DNA of 64,000 nt from positions 62,001 through 126,000 of the forward strand of contig NZ_JAAFZH010000017.1 in assembly GCF_010435915.1 (NCBI RefSeq), given 5' to 3'. Each line of letters begins with the position of its first letter. Position 1 is the first letter of the stretch. Below are positions 7,996-16,759 of the stretch, one piece after another. Origin of the DNA: Spirosoma terrae (GTDB lineage Bacteria > Bacteroidota > Bacteroidia > Cytophagales > Spirosomataceae). The position numbers and the translations under genes were made by a program. Under the pieces are notes generated by a model that worked only from the letters and a program-made list of their open reading frames with translations, ran no database searches and was not told the DNA's origin.

Positions 7996-9018
7996 CTATT
8001 CCTGGTTTTGAGTGACATACTTTTTCAAAAAGTCTTCTTTGCTATCTCTATAGGAAGAAACAGCCCCCAGCTTGTATAAACTAAATATATAGATCCAGGC
8101 AAAATCTAACTGAAACGGCAGAAAGCCAGCACGAGCACTACTCGGATACAGATGATGATTATTATGCCATTCACCGGAAAAAAGACCCGGTCTGAATTGA
8201 TTAACAGATAAATTCCTTCTATCGAAATCAACACCTTCTACGTGTTTTATTTCGCCTTTACCATGCCCAGTGTAGTTAAAGGCTCGTACCAAAACAAACC
8301 AAAACATGGCTCCTGTAAATAAGGCACAAGCCAGCGCATGACCACCTATCATAAAGAAAGCCATGTACCAGAATGCCCAGTTTACAGCCCATAGCCCAAT
8401 TGTATAGTAAGGCGAAGCAACTGAGCCCCATTTCAGATATGTCTTATAACTATTCATCCATACGCCCGTATGCTTTAAAAAACCAGCCACTTTGCCATAC
8501 TCCTCCTCCGTTAGATCCTTGGCTATACTTTGGTGATTAACATCGGATAGCATACAATACATAAGGCCACCCTTAGCATTGTAGGGATCTCCCGGCTGGT
8601 CGGATTTCGCATGATGAACATGGTGAGAAACCACGTAGATCTCTTCCGGAAACGTTTTGATGACCAGATTTTGAGTAATAAATCGCCAGATTGGATGACT
8701 GAATGTGTAAGCTTTATGCGTACTATACCGATGAAACCAGATGGTGCCATGAGTACTCATGATAATCATCCCATAGAGCAGGCCAATCACCAGTAAGGGT
8801 ACTGAAAAAAAGTAAACAAAAGCCATTACAGCGAAAGGAATCAGACAAACAGCCATTAGCCAGCTAATACCCGAAATCCAGTTCTTTCGCGTAGCAAATA
8901 CATTTATTCTCGAAAATGCTTCAGCATACAACTCACTTGTGGTTGGAATAATCAAATCACCATTTTCATGGGACCACCCGTAAGATGGTTTTTGAAGTAC
9001 TTTATCAATAAATGCCAT
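7996..9018 (-). CDS. Fatty acid (delta-9 type) acyl desaturase
   Basis: This 340-residue integral membrane di-iron enzyme would introduce a double bond into acyl chains, tuning membrane fluidity. The three histidine boxes are present: HRYSTH, HHVHH and EWHNNHH, in the order and spacing of the stearoyl-CoA/acyl-lipid desaturase family, with two pairs of hydrophobic segments between them. The ATG at 9018 gives MAFIDKVLQKPSYGW; an in-frame start at 9093 would overlap the upstream gene and add an unlikely leader. It lies 43 bp behind the 124-aa gene and probably belongs to its transcript, ending at the 7904-7925 terminator. Confidence 0.9.
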   Translation of the reverse strand: MAFIDKVLQKPSYGWSHENGDLIIPTTSELYAEAFSRINVFATRKNWISGISWLMAVCLIPFAVMAFVYFFSVPLLVIGLLYGMIIMSTHGTIWFHRYSTHKAYTFSHPIWRFITQNLVIKTFPEEIYVVSHHVHHAKSDQPGDPYNAKGGLMYCMLSDVNHQSIAKDLTEEEYGKVAGFLKHTGVWMNSYKTYLKWGSVASPYYTIGLWAVNWAFWYMAFFMIGGHALACALFTGAMFWFVLVRAFNYTGHGKGEIKHVEGVDFDRRNLSVNQFRPGLFSGEWHNNHHLYPSSARAGFLPFQLDFAWIYIFSLYKLGAVSSYRDSKEDFLKKYVTQNQE

Positions 9019-9061
9019 AGGGTAATGTTTAGGCCAACAACTCTGGCGATTGGGATACGTA

Positions 9062-9436
9062 TTAGCTGATTTTTTTGCGTTCAGGCAGAACAATTATTTC
9101 GGCCGGTACGCGGCTGTTGCTGGCAATTGCTTTGGCAAACAGCGAATGGCCTTTGGGTACCATCAAAAAGAGCTGTCCGCCATTCCGCGTAGCCAGTTGA
9201 TACAGCAGCTTTAGTTTAGCGATCAGATAGTCAGTATCATTGGTTTTGAGAACGACTTCGAAATAGGACTTTTGGTCAAACTGTTTGCCCGTTACATCCG
9301 GCACAAATGACTCTCCGTCCTGCTGACGCCCGTACGCTTTTGGTTTGGCGTAGCCATCAACATTAGCCAATATATCAGTATAGCCACGTATTCTGGCCCA
9401 GTCAGCTACCTGCTGAACATATACTTGTTTATTCAT
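9062..9436 (-). CDS. Uncharacterised 124-aa cytoplasmic protein
   Basis: I cannot name a family. The sequence has an ordered globular look: an N-terminal helix (VYVQQVADWARIRGY), a Gly/Lys-rich section with ESFVPDV, a beta strand SYFEVVLKT, an alpha helix with LIAKLKLLYQLA, a strand GQLFLMVP and a C-terminal strand IIVLPERKK. The PDV...YFEVVLK arrangement resembles PD-(D/E)XK nuclease-fold proteins, but the Glu-Lys spacing does not fit the catalytic motif, so I do not assign that activity. The ATG at 9436 is preferred over a TTG two codons upstream. It sits between the 59-aa gene (50 bp upstream) and the desaturase (43 bp downstream). Confidence 0.65.
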   Translation of the reverse strand: MNKQVYVQQVADWARIRGYTDILANVDGYAKPKAYGRQQDGESFVPDVTGKQFDQKSYFEVVLKTNDTDYLIAKLKLLYQLATRNGGQLFLMVPKGHSLFAKAIASNSRVPAEIIVLPERKKIS

Positions 9437-9486
9437 AATCAAACATGGTTAGAAAGATTAATCAATTACTTGTCGGTTTCCGACGA

Positions 9487-9666
9487 TTAATAGGTAGAAG
9501 TTATAAACTGAGGAATCAAATCGGTACGTTTTGCGGCCTGCTCTGGTGTTAAATAAAGCACCGTTTTAGGCATATCACGCACCATATATGGCTTCTTACT
9601 GGCCTCGATTAACTGGTGAGCTACTCGCTGATTTTCTTTAGCGGTTGCTTTTAGCGACTGTTTCAT
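9487..9666 (-). CDS. Small 59-aa protein, unknown function
   Basis: A short intact frame with ATG at 9666 and TAA at 9487 encodes 59 residues beginning MKQSLKATAKENQRVAHQL. It is highly charged in the first half, has no signal peptide or membrane span, and then reads KTVLYLTPEQAAKRTDLIPQF. The codon pattern, the sensible start and the co-directional position 50 bp upstream of the 124-aa gene argue that it is real and heads this small operon. No family is recognised. Confidence 0.55.
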   Translation of the reverse strand: MKQSLKATAKENQRVAHQLIEASKKPYMVRDMPKTVLYLTPEQAAKRTDLIPQFITSTY

Positions 9667-10119
9667 AGATTAATCTTTTTGAATGGTACAAGAGCAACTT
9701 TTTTGTAGTTACTGAACAGTCTAGGGCTATCTATTAAAAACAACGACAGTACATAGCCATAAATAAATCAAATAACTCACTCATAACCAGACCATATCCT
9801 GCTTACCAAAATACCCTGACAGATTATAGATCAATACGTATCAGGTAACGGATTATCCAAGCGACTATGGCTAACCTGGTAACAGAGACTATCTATAGTC
9901 CGAACAGCTATATAGGAAAAGAACACAAAACGCTCAGATAATGGCATTGATAAATAAAAACGGCAGCACGAAGGCTATATACGTGACGGTCAAATGAATA
10001 CAACCGCCAGTTTATGCAAGTGGAGAGCGTATCCGGATAAAATTATCCCCTACTAAACTAACGCATAAATGCGTCAGCTATTGCTATTTAGCTAATCATG
10101 CACTCAGCGAGTGTTAAAG
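9667..10119. other. Intergenic region, nothing recognised
   Basis: About 450 bp between two minus-strand units. It holds the presumed promoter of the 59-aa gene, but no convincing consensus. Only weak hairpins are visible, such as ACGCAT/ATGCGT near 10063-10076. Confidence 0.45.
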
Positions 10120-10572
10120 CTAGGCTAGTTTTCGAACCTCTATGGCACTAGGGCCCTTAGGTGTCGCTTCAATCTGGAAGCTTACTTTATCCTGTAAACT
10201 GACGGGATCGATAAGCCCATTTTTGTGAAAAAAAACCGTTTGCTGCGATTTTAGGTCTCTAATAAATCCATATCCTTTTGATTCAGTATACGAACTTACA
10301 ATGCCTTCACGGGGCGCAACTTCTGCCATATCTTCTTGTCGGCTAACACCGATTACGATATCGTCAAGATCTATAGCTTTCTTTCTACTTGGGTCTGGAG
10401 GAGTAGAGGTCAGATTACCATTTTCATCAACATAGGCCATCATCGTATCCAGATCCGTACCTCTACTGGGATTGGCTTTACGATCTTCCTTTTTCTGCTC
10501 TTTATCTTTCCGCTTTTTTTGTCTGGCTTTCTCTTTTTCTTTCTTTGAAAATGTCTCCTGCGATCTGCCCAT
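10120..10572 (-). CDS. Cold-shock-domain protein with a lysine-rich N-terminal extension
   Basis: The 150-residue protein has two parts. Residues 1-40 are extremely basic and probably helical (KKEKEKARQKKRKDKEQKK). After an acidic linker (about 41-85), residues 86-150 form a cold shock domain with the RNA-binding motifs KGYGFI (RNP1) and VFFH (RNP2). Such proteins bind single-stranded RNA or DNA; the basic tail would add non-specific nucleic-acid affinity or ribosome contact, by inference. The central Phe of RNP1 is Tyr here (KGYGFI), a common variant. It is divergent from a canonical cold shock gene, separated by 322 bp. Confidence 0.88.
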   Translation of the reverse strand: MGRSQETFSKKEKEKARQKKRKDKEQKKEDRKANPSRGTDLDTMMAYVDENGNLTSTPPDPSRKKAIDLDDIVIGVSRQEDMAEVAPREGIVSSYTESKGYGFIRDLKSQQTVFFHKNGLIDPVSLQDKVSFQIEATPKGPSAIEVRKLA

Positions 10573-10820
10573 AGGTTCCTTCTTGGTCGTCTATTTAGAT
10601 TATACTACTGGTGAAAAACTAATAGCCCAAATTAATCGAAACCTGGTTACCTGTTTCGATTGATTCGGGCCACATCTAATTAGCTAACCACAGTAATCGA
10701 AAATAAGTTGCCTACTGAGCTACATTAGCCAGTAACTCAGCTTATCGGCCGGTTTATAGCTGATTGACGGCGTTGTTCGTTGATTTTCTTCTGATTAGAT
10801 ACAGAAAAAATCCATAGACC
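10573..10820. other. Divergent regulatory region between two cold-shock-domain genes
   Basis: This interval separates the two divergently transcribed genes and should contain both promoters. I find no exact TAnnTTTG box with a well-spaced TTG on either strand. Confidence 0.4.
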
Positions 10821-10863
10821 AAAAATGGCAATTATATTCCACGGGTTAGGAATTGCCATTTTT
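10821..10863 (+). promoter_or_regulatory. Terminator-like stem-loop in the cold shock gene leader
   Basis: AAAAATGGCAATT (10821-10833) and its exact complement AATTGCCATTTTT (10851-10863) enclose a 17-base loop, ending 31 bp before the cold shock ATG at 10895. The 3' arm runs into U residues, as in an intrinsic terminator. In a leader this could be an attenuator or a temperature-responsive fold. Confidence 0.55.
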
Positions 10864-10894
10864 AGTATCGTACTTCGTTTCAAATAATAAGAAA

Positions 10895-11086
10895 ATGCAA
10901 GAAGGAACTGTAAAATTTTTCAATGAGACCAAAGGATTTGGCTTCATTAGCCCCAGTAACGGTGGAGCTGATATCTTTGTACACGCTTCAGGTCTGATTG
11001 ATCAGATCCGCGAGCTGGACAAAGTGAAATTCAATGTCGAGCAAGGCAAAAAAGGCTTAAATGCCGTTGACGTAGAGAAAGCTTAA
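10895..11086 (+). CDS. Cold shock protein (CspA family)
   Basis: A 63-residue single cold shock domain protein. It carries both RNA-binding motifs, KGFGFI (RNP1) and IFVHAS (RNP2), and the usual start pattern QEGTVKFFNETKG. CspA-family proteins act as RNA chaperones during temperature downshift or general growth. The ATG at 10895 gives the canonical N-terminus; an in-frame upstream start at 10853 would run through the leader hairpin. It is followed by a strong terminator, so it is monocistronic, and regulation through its structured leader is plausible. Confidence 0.95.
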   Translation: MQEGTVKFFNETKGFGFISPSNGGADIFVHASGLIDQIRELDKVKFNVEQGKKGLNAVDVEKA

Positions 11087-11113
11087 TTGTAAAATATAGC
11101 AGGTCAATTATCG

Positions 11114-11147
11114 GAAGCATGTCTGAAAAGACATGCTTCTTTTTTTG
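11114..11147 (+). terminator. Intrinsic terminator of the cold shock gene
   Basis: GAAGCATGTCT pairs perfectly with AGACATGCTTC over a GAAA tetraloop and is followed by eight T residues. It starts 28 bp after the stop codon. Confidence 0.93.
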
Positions 11148-11214
11148 TAGCTATTTTACACCTTTCCATTCCTAAAACAAACAAAACCAGGCATATCCGA
11201 TACGTTTGGATGCG

Positions 11215-14200
11215 TTAATTTTTGATAACCTTGTAAGTTGATCGCGTTGCTCCGCTGACCAATTCTATAAAGTATATACCGGAAGGATAGTCGTTCATTG
11301 ATAAAACGTCCTCTAATACGTCACTAACTTTAGGCCATTCTCGCACCAGTTTAGTCTTACCTGTCACATCTCTGACTGTAAGCATAACAGGAATCGTTTT
11401 AAGCACTTTCAATCGGATTGATAAAGAACTTACCGTTGGATTAGGGTAGATTTCCAGGGATGCAGAAGACAATGGCTCTGCGACTGTCAATGGAGACACT
11501 GTTAATACGGCTTCACCGTAAGCTTGCCCTACACCACAACGTTGTGTACTAACCCCAACCAACTTATATATACTGCTTGTATCTACCGGCAAACGTATAT
11601 AGTGCGGAGAACTCAGGGCCTGACCAACTAGAGACCCAAATTCATTTTGCAATTCATACTGCCAGGGAGGTAACCCATTAAATCGAAGCGTCAAAACACT
11701 GGTATCGCCTTTCAGAACCGAATTTGAGCCCGTTAACGTACCGCTGACCAGCGATGATAGTTGTATGAACTGCTGGCTGGAAGCTCCTTCGATAACTGGA
11801 TCACTGCTAACGACCCGAAGACGATAGTCCGTCCCTGAAGGCATGTCGGCAGGAATAACAACCGTCAGAGATTCGCCATTAGCAGTTGTTAGAAGGGGCT
11901 TAAATTGATTCCCCGTTGAATCTGATAACTGAACCGTAAACCGATTAGTGCTGCCGTATGACCCAGTTTTTGACATACGTATCGGAGCGGTTTGTCCTGC
12001 GCAGAGAATAGACGGTGCGGAAACGATACGTAGTGTTTGATTGGCGTTCGAGAGTAATTTAACCGTAATTGAACCAGTGGCTTCTCCTACACCACAACTA
12101 TTTGCGATTTCAGTAATTCGATAGGTAGCCGACTCCACAGCATTAAATTGAAGCTGATTATCGGCTATCTGCGCTGTTATAGGCCTACTTCCTCCCAGCA
12201 GCACTACAGTTCCGGCATCCCCGCCCGAATTAGGTATTGAAAATCGAACAAAATCATTCGCATAAGCCGTTACCGTACCAGATAAAGCCACAGCAGGCCT
12301 GCTTGTGATAGAAACAAACCCTATTTCTTTCGACAAACGAACTGATGATAAGGAGATACTTTCGACCTTAACTTTATATCGTCCACTTTGTAAGGAATTA
12401 GGCAACGTAACGGACTGGTTAAAATCAAGCGCTGTTGTCTCCGCAATTTTTAGCCAGTAATCACTACCCGATAGCTGTAGAAAAATACCCAATTTGTGGC
12501 CAGCCTCAAAATCACCAACGGCATGGAATGAGATCGGCATGGTTTGGCCTCGGCAGATATTGCCGGAAGAAAGAGCAAAAGACCGTAGACCAGGCAGTAC
12601 ACGTACCGTAACCGACGTAGCGGCTTCAATAAAGCCACACTCATTCCATGCAGAATGAATTCGATAGTTCGTCGTGCGTGTTGGCTGAACAGAAAAGCCA
12701 CTTCCTGACGTATTATCAAAAAACCGTCCGTCCGATAAAACAGCCGATACATTCCTGCTGGCGTTAAAGTAAAGCAGAGTCGATTGATCAGCCTGGATTT
12801 CTACTACTGTCTGTTTTCGTTCGCCGGTAAGAGAAACGCTTGAAGGCGAACTAATGCGAAGTTTATCGGAATAGGGCGATGGGTCTTTTCTAGCCAATAT
12901 GGTTTGTTGATTAGCCAGAATAGCCTTTAGCTGAAACGTATATTCCTTTTCGGGTATGAGATTATCAATCAAAGCCTGAACGTAGTTAGGCCCCCCTGTT
13001 GCCGGAAATGATCGAGTTGTATTTCTTTCGTCAACAACATCAATAACAAATCGAGTAGTAGCCGGAATTATGCCAATCGCTACGTAAGGTATTGTTACGA
13101 TCTTATTTCCAGGGCAATAACTTGTGCTTACAGTTCTCTGCCCGAATAGAAACGGAGCAATCTGGACAGAAGCGGTGTTTGTCGAGAACTGCTGTATACA
13201 CGACTTAGAGACCGCTTTAATGGTATAGTTCGTAGGAATGACAGGGCGGTCGGGTTCACCCAGGGAATAGTTATAACTAAGCCATTTATTATTCAGCGCT
13301 CCTGAGCTAGCCCCAATCAGAACAGAATAAACCGAGCTATTGAGATAAACCTCTGACTTAGGATAAGACGAAATAACGACCGAACTTCCTTGCTGTGAAC
13401 CGATTAAAGGCGGAGTATAATATAAACTCAACTGGCCAGAAGCAAAAGTAGGCGATACAGAAACGGTTACCTCATTACTGATAATACCATTATCGGCTAC
13501 GACCCGTAGCCGGAAATATCCTGAGAAACTCGGTAATTGAATAGAAATTGGAGACGTACTGCCACTGCCCACATACCACCCAGACCATTGGGAGTTACTC
13601 TCACTTATTTCAACTTTATACGTTACGTTACTTGCCCAAGGGCCTGTATTGGCGAACTGGACAGTACTAAGTTGAGAAGCGCATAGGACAGCCTGACTAG
13701 GTATTTCCAAACGTGGGCCAACACTTGTTAGCTGCAAAATAGGTGTAACAGGCGAAGTAACCGCCAGGTTAACACTCCCCGTCGCCTTCCCGACGCCACA
13801 TTGATTACGAACAGATTTTACTGCATAAACATTAGTTGACGGAACTTGAATGGAAAAGGTATAATCATATTTATTAGACCAAAGCCCTGAATTTACAGCC
13901 AGCCACGTACCGTCGGACAAGGTTATCTCCAATCCATCCGTACCGCCTGTGGTAGTGACATACATACTATACAGACCTGGTTTTGCCAGATTCTGCGAAC
14001 CTGAATAATGAGAGGCAGTAGGTAGTGTGTTCACATAGACACCATTGACTATTGAACTGAGTAACGTATCGGCCAAACGCCTTATCTGCAGTGAGTAAAT
14101 CGCAGGAGCCGTTTCATTGGGAATTTTTAGTACAAATCGATTGGCTTCAATACGCAAAACCTGAAACGTAGCGTTCACACTCAATTTCCCATCTCCCCCA

Positions 14201-15516
14201 ACAGTACCAGCTTCCACCACAAATGCACTGGCTGGTTGCGAGACCGTAAAATTGGACGTGTAAAATAGAGAGATCTCATCGCCAGCACAGACGTGGTTTC
14301 TCGATACAGAATCAAGTCGAATACCCGGCGTTACAGAGATATTGATCTTGCCTACTGACTGGACAGAAGCCGGGCAGTACCCCGTATAAATCTGTTTTAC
14401 AGAATACTCTGCCGTTTTTGTGGGTTGTAGAAAGAAGCGGTGAGAACCTGTTGTAAGTGATTCAATTAATGGGACAGTTGTGCTGTCTTGCATGATCAGC
14501 GTAGCTCCTGAAGCATTCGTGGCCTGTGCATATAGAACGGCTCTGTGCCCAAATGGAACAGACAAAGAAGTGGTGATTAATTGTAGAGTTGGAGTTGGCT
14601 TGAGATTAACATTAGGCAACGTGGCCCGAATAGCTAAGGTTGTATTTCGAACGACTAATCGGTAAGGTGCCGACAACCCATTGGTATAACTGTTTATGAG
14701 TGATTTAGGCGTAGGTATAATCAATGAATGTTCACGAAAACTGGCCTGAGTAGTGTTTACGACTTTACCATCATTCTGTATCCAGTCGACCGAAAATTGT
14801 GTCGAGGGATCTAACGATGTACTTGTTGAGAACTCTGGATAAATTGTATCGCCTGGACAAAAATTAAACGACTGATAGCCCATAAACCGGAACCCCAAAG
14901 CACTAACGTTTACAGTGGTCGAACCCGATATTTCCCCGGAACCACATGCATTTTGTACACTCGTTAGTCGATAGGTGGTCGTTTTTTCGGGAAGAACCCG
15001 AAATGAATTATCGGTATTGAATGCATAGACTTGCTCAAAACGAAGGCTATCATTTATGCGAAGTACGTAAGGCTCTCCGCCCGTAAGCAGTATTTTTAAT
15101 TGGGTCGACTCCCCTCGTACAATAATAGTGGTATCGGCTGTACTTCCAATAAGCTGAGCAGTTGGCGCAGCCTTAACTACTAAGGGCCCAATCACATCGC
15201 TATACACCTGTGTGGATGATACCAGCCGAATAGAATAGGATTGTCCAATTACCAAATCATCGGGCAGCCGTATAGTTGCCGGGCTTGCGGTAATGGCTCC
15301 AGGAATGTCCTGAAATGCATTTGCATTAGCTGACCTAATCTGTAAGCGATATGAAGTTGCTGGTTCACTATTTCCTGAAATGAAAAAATTAAACGTAAAG
15401 TCTGCCCCTTTACAGATCTGTAGAGCAGGTGTTGATAAACGTAGTGAGGTGTATTGAGCAAAAATTAATTGACTAGTGGCCAGGACCAATAGAAAAATAG
15501 CAAAAAGCCAGCGCAT
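11215..15516 (-). CDS. Large secreted repeat protein with T9SS type A sorting domain
   Basis: The 1433-residue protein has a signal peptide (MRWLFAIFLLVLATSQLIFAQ) and a C-terminal type A sorting domain (about the last 80 residues, with LEIYPNPTVSSLSI, VRDVTGKT and YPSGIYFIEL), so it is exported by the type IX secretion system to the cell surface or medium. Between these lie seven related units of roughly 190-200 residues. Each opens with a Cys-Gly-like motif (ICKGADF, FCPGDTI, VCAGDEI, LCASQLS, YCPGNKI, ICRGQTM, LCAGQTA), and most contain a later CGxGxAxGS segment. The units look like beta-sandwich adhesin domains; no enzyme domain is seen. The ATG at 15516 is chosen over an upstream GTG at 15549 because it starts the signal peptide. 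Confidence 0.85.
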   Translation of the reverse strand: MRWLFAIFLLVLATSQLIFAQYTSLRLSTPALQICKGADFTFNFFISGNSEPATSYRLQIRSANANAFQDIPGAITASPATIRLPDDLVIGQSYSIRLVSSTQVYSDVIGPLVVKAAPTAQLIGSTADTTIIVRGESTQLKILLTGGEPYVLRINDSLRFEQVYAFNTDNSFRVLPEKTTTYRLTSVQNACGSGEISGSTTVNVSALGFRFMGYQSFNFCPGDTIYPEFSTSTSLDPSTQFSVDWIQNDGKVVNTTQASFREHSLIIPTPKSLINSYTNGLSAPYRLVVRNTTLAIRATLPNVNLKPTPTLQLITTSLSVPFGHRAVLYAQATNASGATLIMQDSTTVPLIESLTTGSHRFFLQPTKTAEYSVKQIYTGYCPASVQSVGKINISVTPGIRLDSVSRNHVCAGDEISLFYTSNFTVSQPASAFVVEAGTVGGDGKLSVNATFQVLRIEANRFVLKIPNETAPAIYSLQIRRLADTLLSSIVNGVYVNTLPTASHYSGSQNLAKPGLYSMYVTTTGGTDGLEITLSDGTWLAVNSGLWSNKYDYTFSIQVPSTNVYAVKSVRNQCGVGKATGSVNLAVTSPVTPILQLTSVGPRLEIPSQAVLCASQLSTVQFANTGPWASNVTYKVEISESNSQWSGWYVGSGSTSPISIQLPSFSGYFRLRVVADNGIISNEVTVSVSPTFASGQLSLYYTPPLIGSQQGSSVVISSYPKSEVYLNSSVYSVLIGASSGALNNKWLSYNYSLGEPDRPVIPTNYTIKAVSKSCIQQFSTNTASVQIAPFLFGQRTVSTSYCPGNKIVTIPYVAIGIIPATTRFVIDVVDERNTTRSFPATGGPNYVQALIDNLIPEKEYTFQLKAILANQQTILARKDPSPYSDKLRISSPSSVSLTGERKQTVVEIQADQSTLLYFNASRNVSAVLSDGRFFDNTSGSGFSVQPTRTTNYRIHSAWNECGFIEAATSVTVRVLPGLRSFALSSGNICRGQTMPISFHAVGDFEAGHKLGIFLQLSGSDYWLKIAETTALDFNQSVTLPNSLQSGRYKVKVESISLSSVRLSKEIGFVSITSRPAVALSGTVTAYANDFVRFSIPNSGGDAGTVVLLGGSRPITAQIADNQLQFNAVESATYRITEIANSCGVGEATGSITVKLLSNANQTLRIVSAPSILCAGQTAPIRMSKTGSYGSTNRFTVQLSDSTGNQFKPLLTTANGESLTVVIPADMPSGTDYRLRVVSSDPVIEGASSQQFIQLSSLVSGTLTGSNSVLKGDTSVLTLRFNGLPPWQYELQNEFGSLVGQALSSPHYIRLPVDTSSIYKLVGVSTQRCGVGQAYGEAVLTVSPLTVAEPLSSASLEIYPNPTVSSLSIRLKVLKTIPVMLTVRDVTGKTKLVREWPKVSDVLEDVLSMNDYPSGIYFIELVSGATRSTYKVIKN

Positions 15517-15639
15517 TGTAGTGAAGAAACGGTAGGAACAGTCCCACAAATAACGTGTAGAATCCTACTTAAAACAAGGTATCAACATGTATTCTGCCAG
15601 TTTAATCAATCACACAATGCCTGCCCTTACTTTGCCCCA

Positions 15640-15783
15640 TCAGGTGCTAATTCTCTGCATACCGCCTACGGATACATACCCACGCTTAATTTCTTGATTG
15701 ACTCGTTCGACTAATTTCTTCAAGTTTTTATCAACAATAACCTGATAGGGACTTAATCCAGGCAATTCCTCTTGATCAGGCAT
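15640..15783 (-). CDS. DUF1737-like small protein (47 aa)
   Basis: From the ATG at 15783 the 47-residue product reads SPYQVIVDKNLKKLVERVNQ followed by a RGYVSVGGM segment. That is the pattern of DUF1737: a beta strand, a helix that prevents gaps between residues, and a Gly-Trp/Tyr-x-x-x-Gly-Gly turn. The family is small and cytoplasmic, of unknown function. A longer in-frame version reaching 15891 adds a Cys-rich leader (GLCCCLSKL) that I regard as non-coding. Confidence 0.65.
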   Translation of the reverse strand: MPDQEELPGLSPYQVIVDKNLKKLVERVNQEIKRGYVSVGGMQRIST

Positions 15784-15931
15784 AATTATTGTGCTTATGA
15801 AATCACAAAGTAAGGCTGTCAAATGCTTTACTAGCTTACTCAGGCAACAACATAGTCCAGTAGAGAAATAACTCTGTTTTGCAGACGTCACTTTTTGCCG
15901 ATTAAGATCCAGTCTCCAATGGATACACTCA

Positions 15932-16759
15932 TTACGTTGGAGAATGATCGTAATTCAGTGAAGTAGGCGCTATACCAAACTTTTTCTTGAATGAATAAGA
16001 GAAGTGAGAAAGACTTTCAAATCCTAATTCGAGGTAAATAGCGGAGGGCTTCTGATGTTTGGTTTCGATGAGGTGCCTGGCTTCAAGTAACCGTTTATCC
16101 TGCAGCCACTGGCGGGGCGGAGCACCGAATATTTTCAGGAAATCACGTTTGAAGGAGGCCAGGCTGCGGCCAGTGAGCTGAGCAAATTTTTCAATGGGAA
16201 CATTGAAATGGAAGTTACTAATCATAAACTTTTCCAGGTCGATCTTATAAGGGGCGGAAAAGTCGAACAGGAAATTACGTAGCCCAGGCAGAGCAAGTAA
16301 TAATAATTTTACGCCTTCTTTTATTTTCAGGATACCCATTTCCTCGGTCATTGCCGCCCCTGAGCTATGTGCGTAAGGAATTATAGATTGAAAATACCCC
16401 TGCAGAAATTCGTTGGCAGGAATCAGAATATTGGGTGGCCCCATGTATTTCTGGTCTACTTCGGGCTTTTCTTCTAATGCGATCTTGCGCAACAGGTCTT
16501 CCTGCAGGGATATCACGATGGTTTCATAATTCCCACCGGGCAACGGTGTTTTAGTGAGCGTGCCCAGCTGGTTTTTGCCGATCAACAATATTCCTCCACC
16601 GCTCATCGAAACGGTTTGTCCGGATGTTTCTAGCGTAAACTGTCCTGAAACCTGGCATATCAAAGTATGATGATTCCAGAAACATACCTTTTCTTTCCGC
16701 TCAGCAGAGTGGTAAGAATAGAAGATTACGCCCGGGAGAATGTCGGCTGGATTGGTCAT
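15932..16759 (-). CDS. AraC-family transcriptional regulator
   Basis: This 275-residue DNA-binding protein has an N-terminal cupin-like sensing region (about residues 15-160) and a C-terminal AraC double helix-turn-helix (about 175-272). The second part shows the family pattern: PIEKFAQLTGRSLASFKRDF, then PPRQWLQDKRLLEARHLI, then LGFESLSHFSYSFKKKFG. Its ATG at 16759 is immediately adjacent to the stop codon of the aldo-keto reductase (zero-base gap), so the two genes are co-transcribed, and the regulator probably controls this operon and perhaps others. The effector is unknown. Confidence 0.92.
   Translation of the reverse strand: MTNPADILPGVIFYSYHSAERKEKVCFWNHHTLICQVSGQFTLETSGQTVSMSGGGILLIGKNQLGTLTKTPLPGGNYETIVISLQEDLLRKIALEEKPEVDQKYMGPPNILIPANEFLQGYFQSIIPYAHSSGAAMTEEMGILKIKEGVKLLLLALPGLRNFLFDFSAPYKIDLEKFMISNFHFNVPIEKFAQLTGRSLASFKRDFLKIFGAPPRQWLQDKRLLEARHLIETKHQKPSAIYLELGFESLSHFSYSFKKKFGIAPTSLNYDHSPT

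Noticed and set aside
9062..9436. PD-(D/E)XK nuclease assignment for the 124-aa protein
   Set aside because: A PDV...FEVVLK pattern is present, but the Glu-Lys spacing is four residues instead of two, so the catalytic motif is not met.
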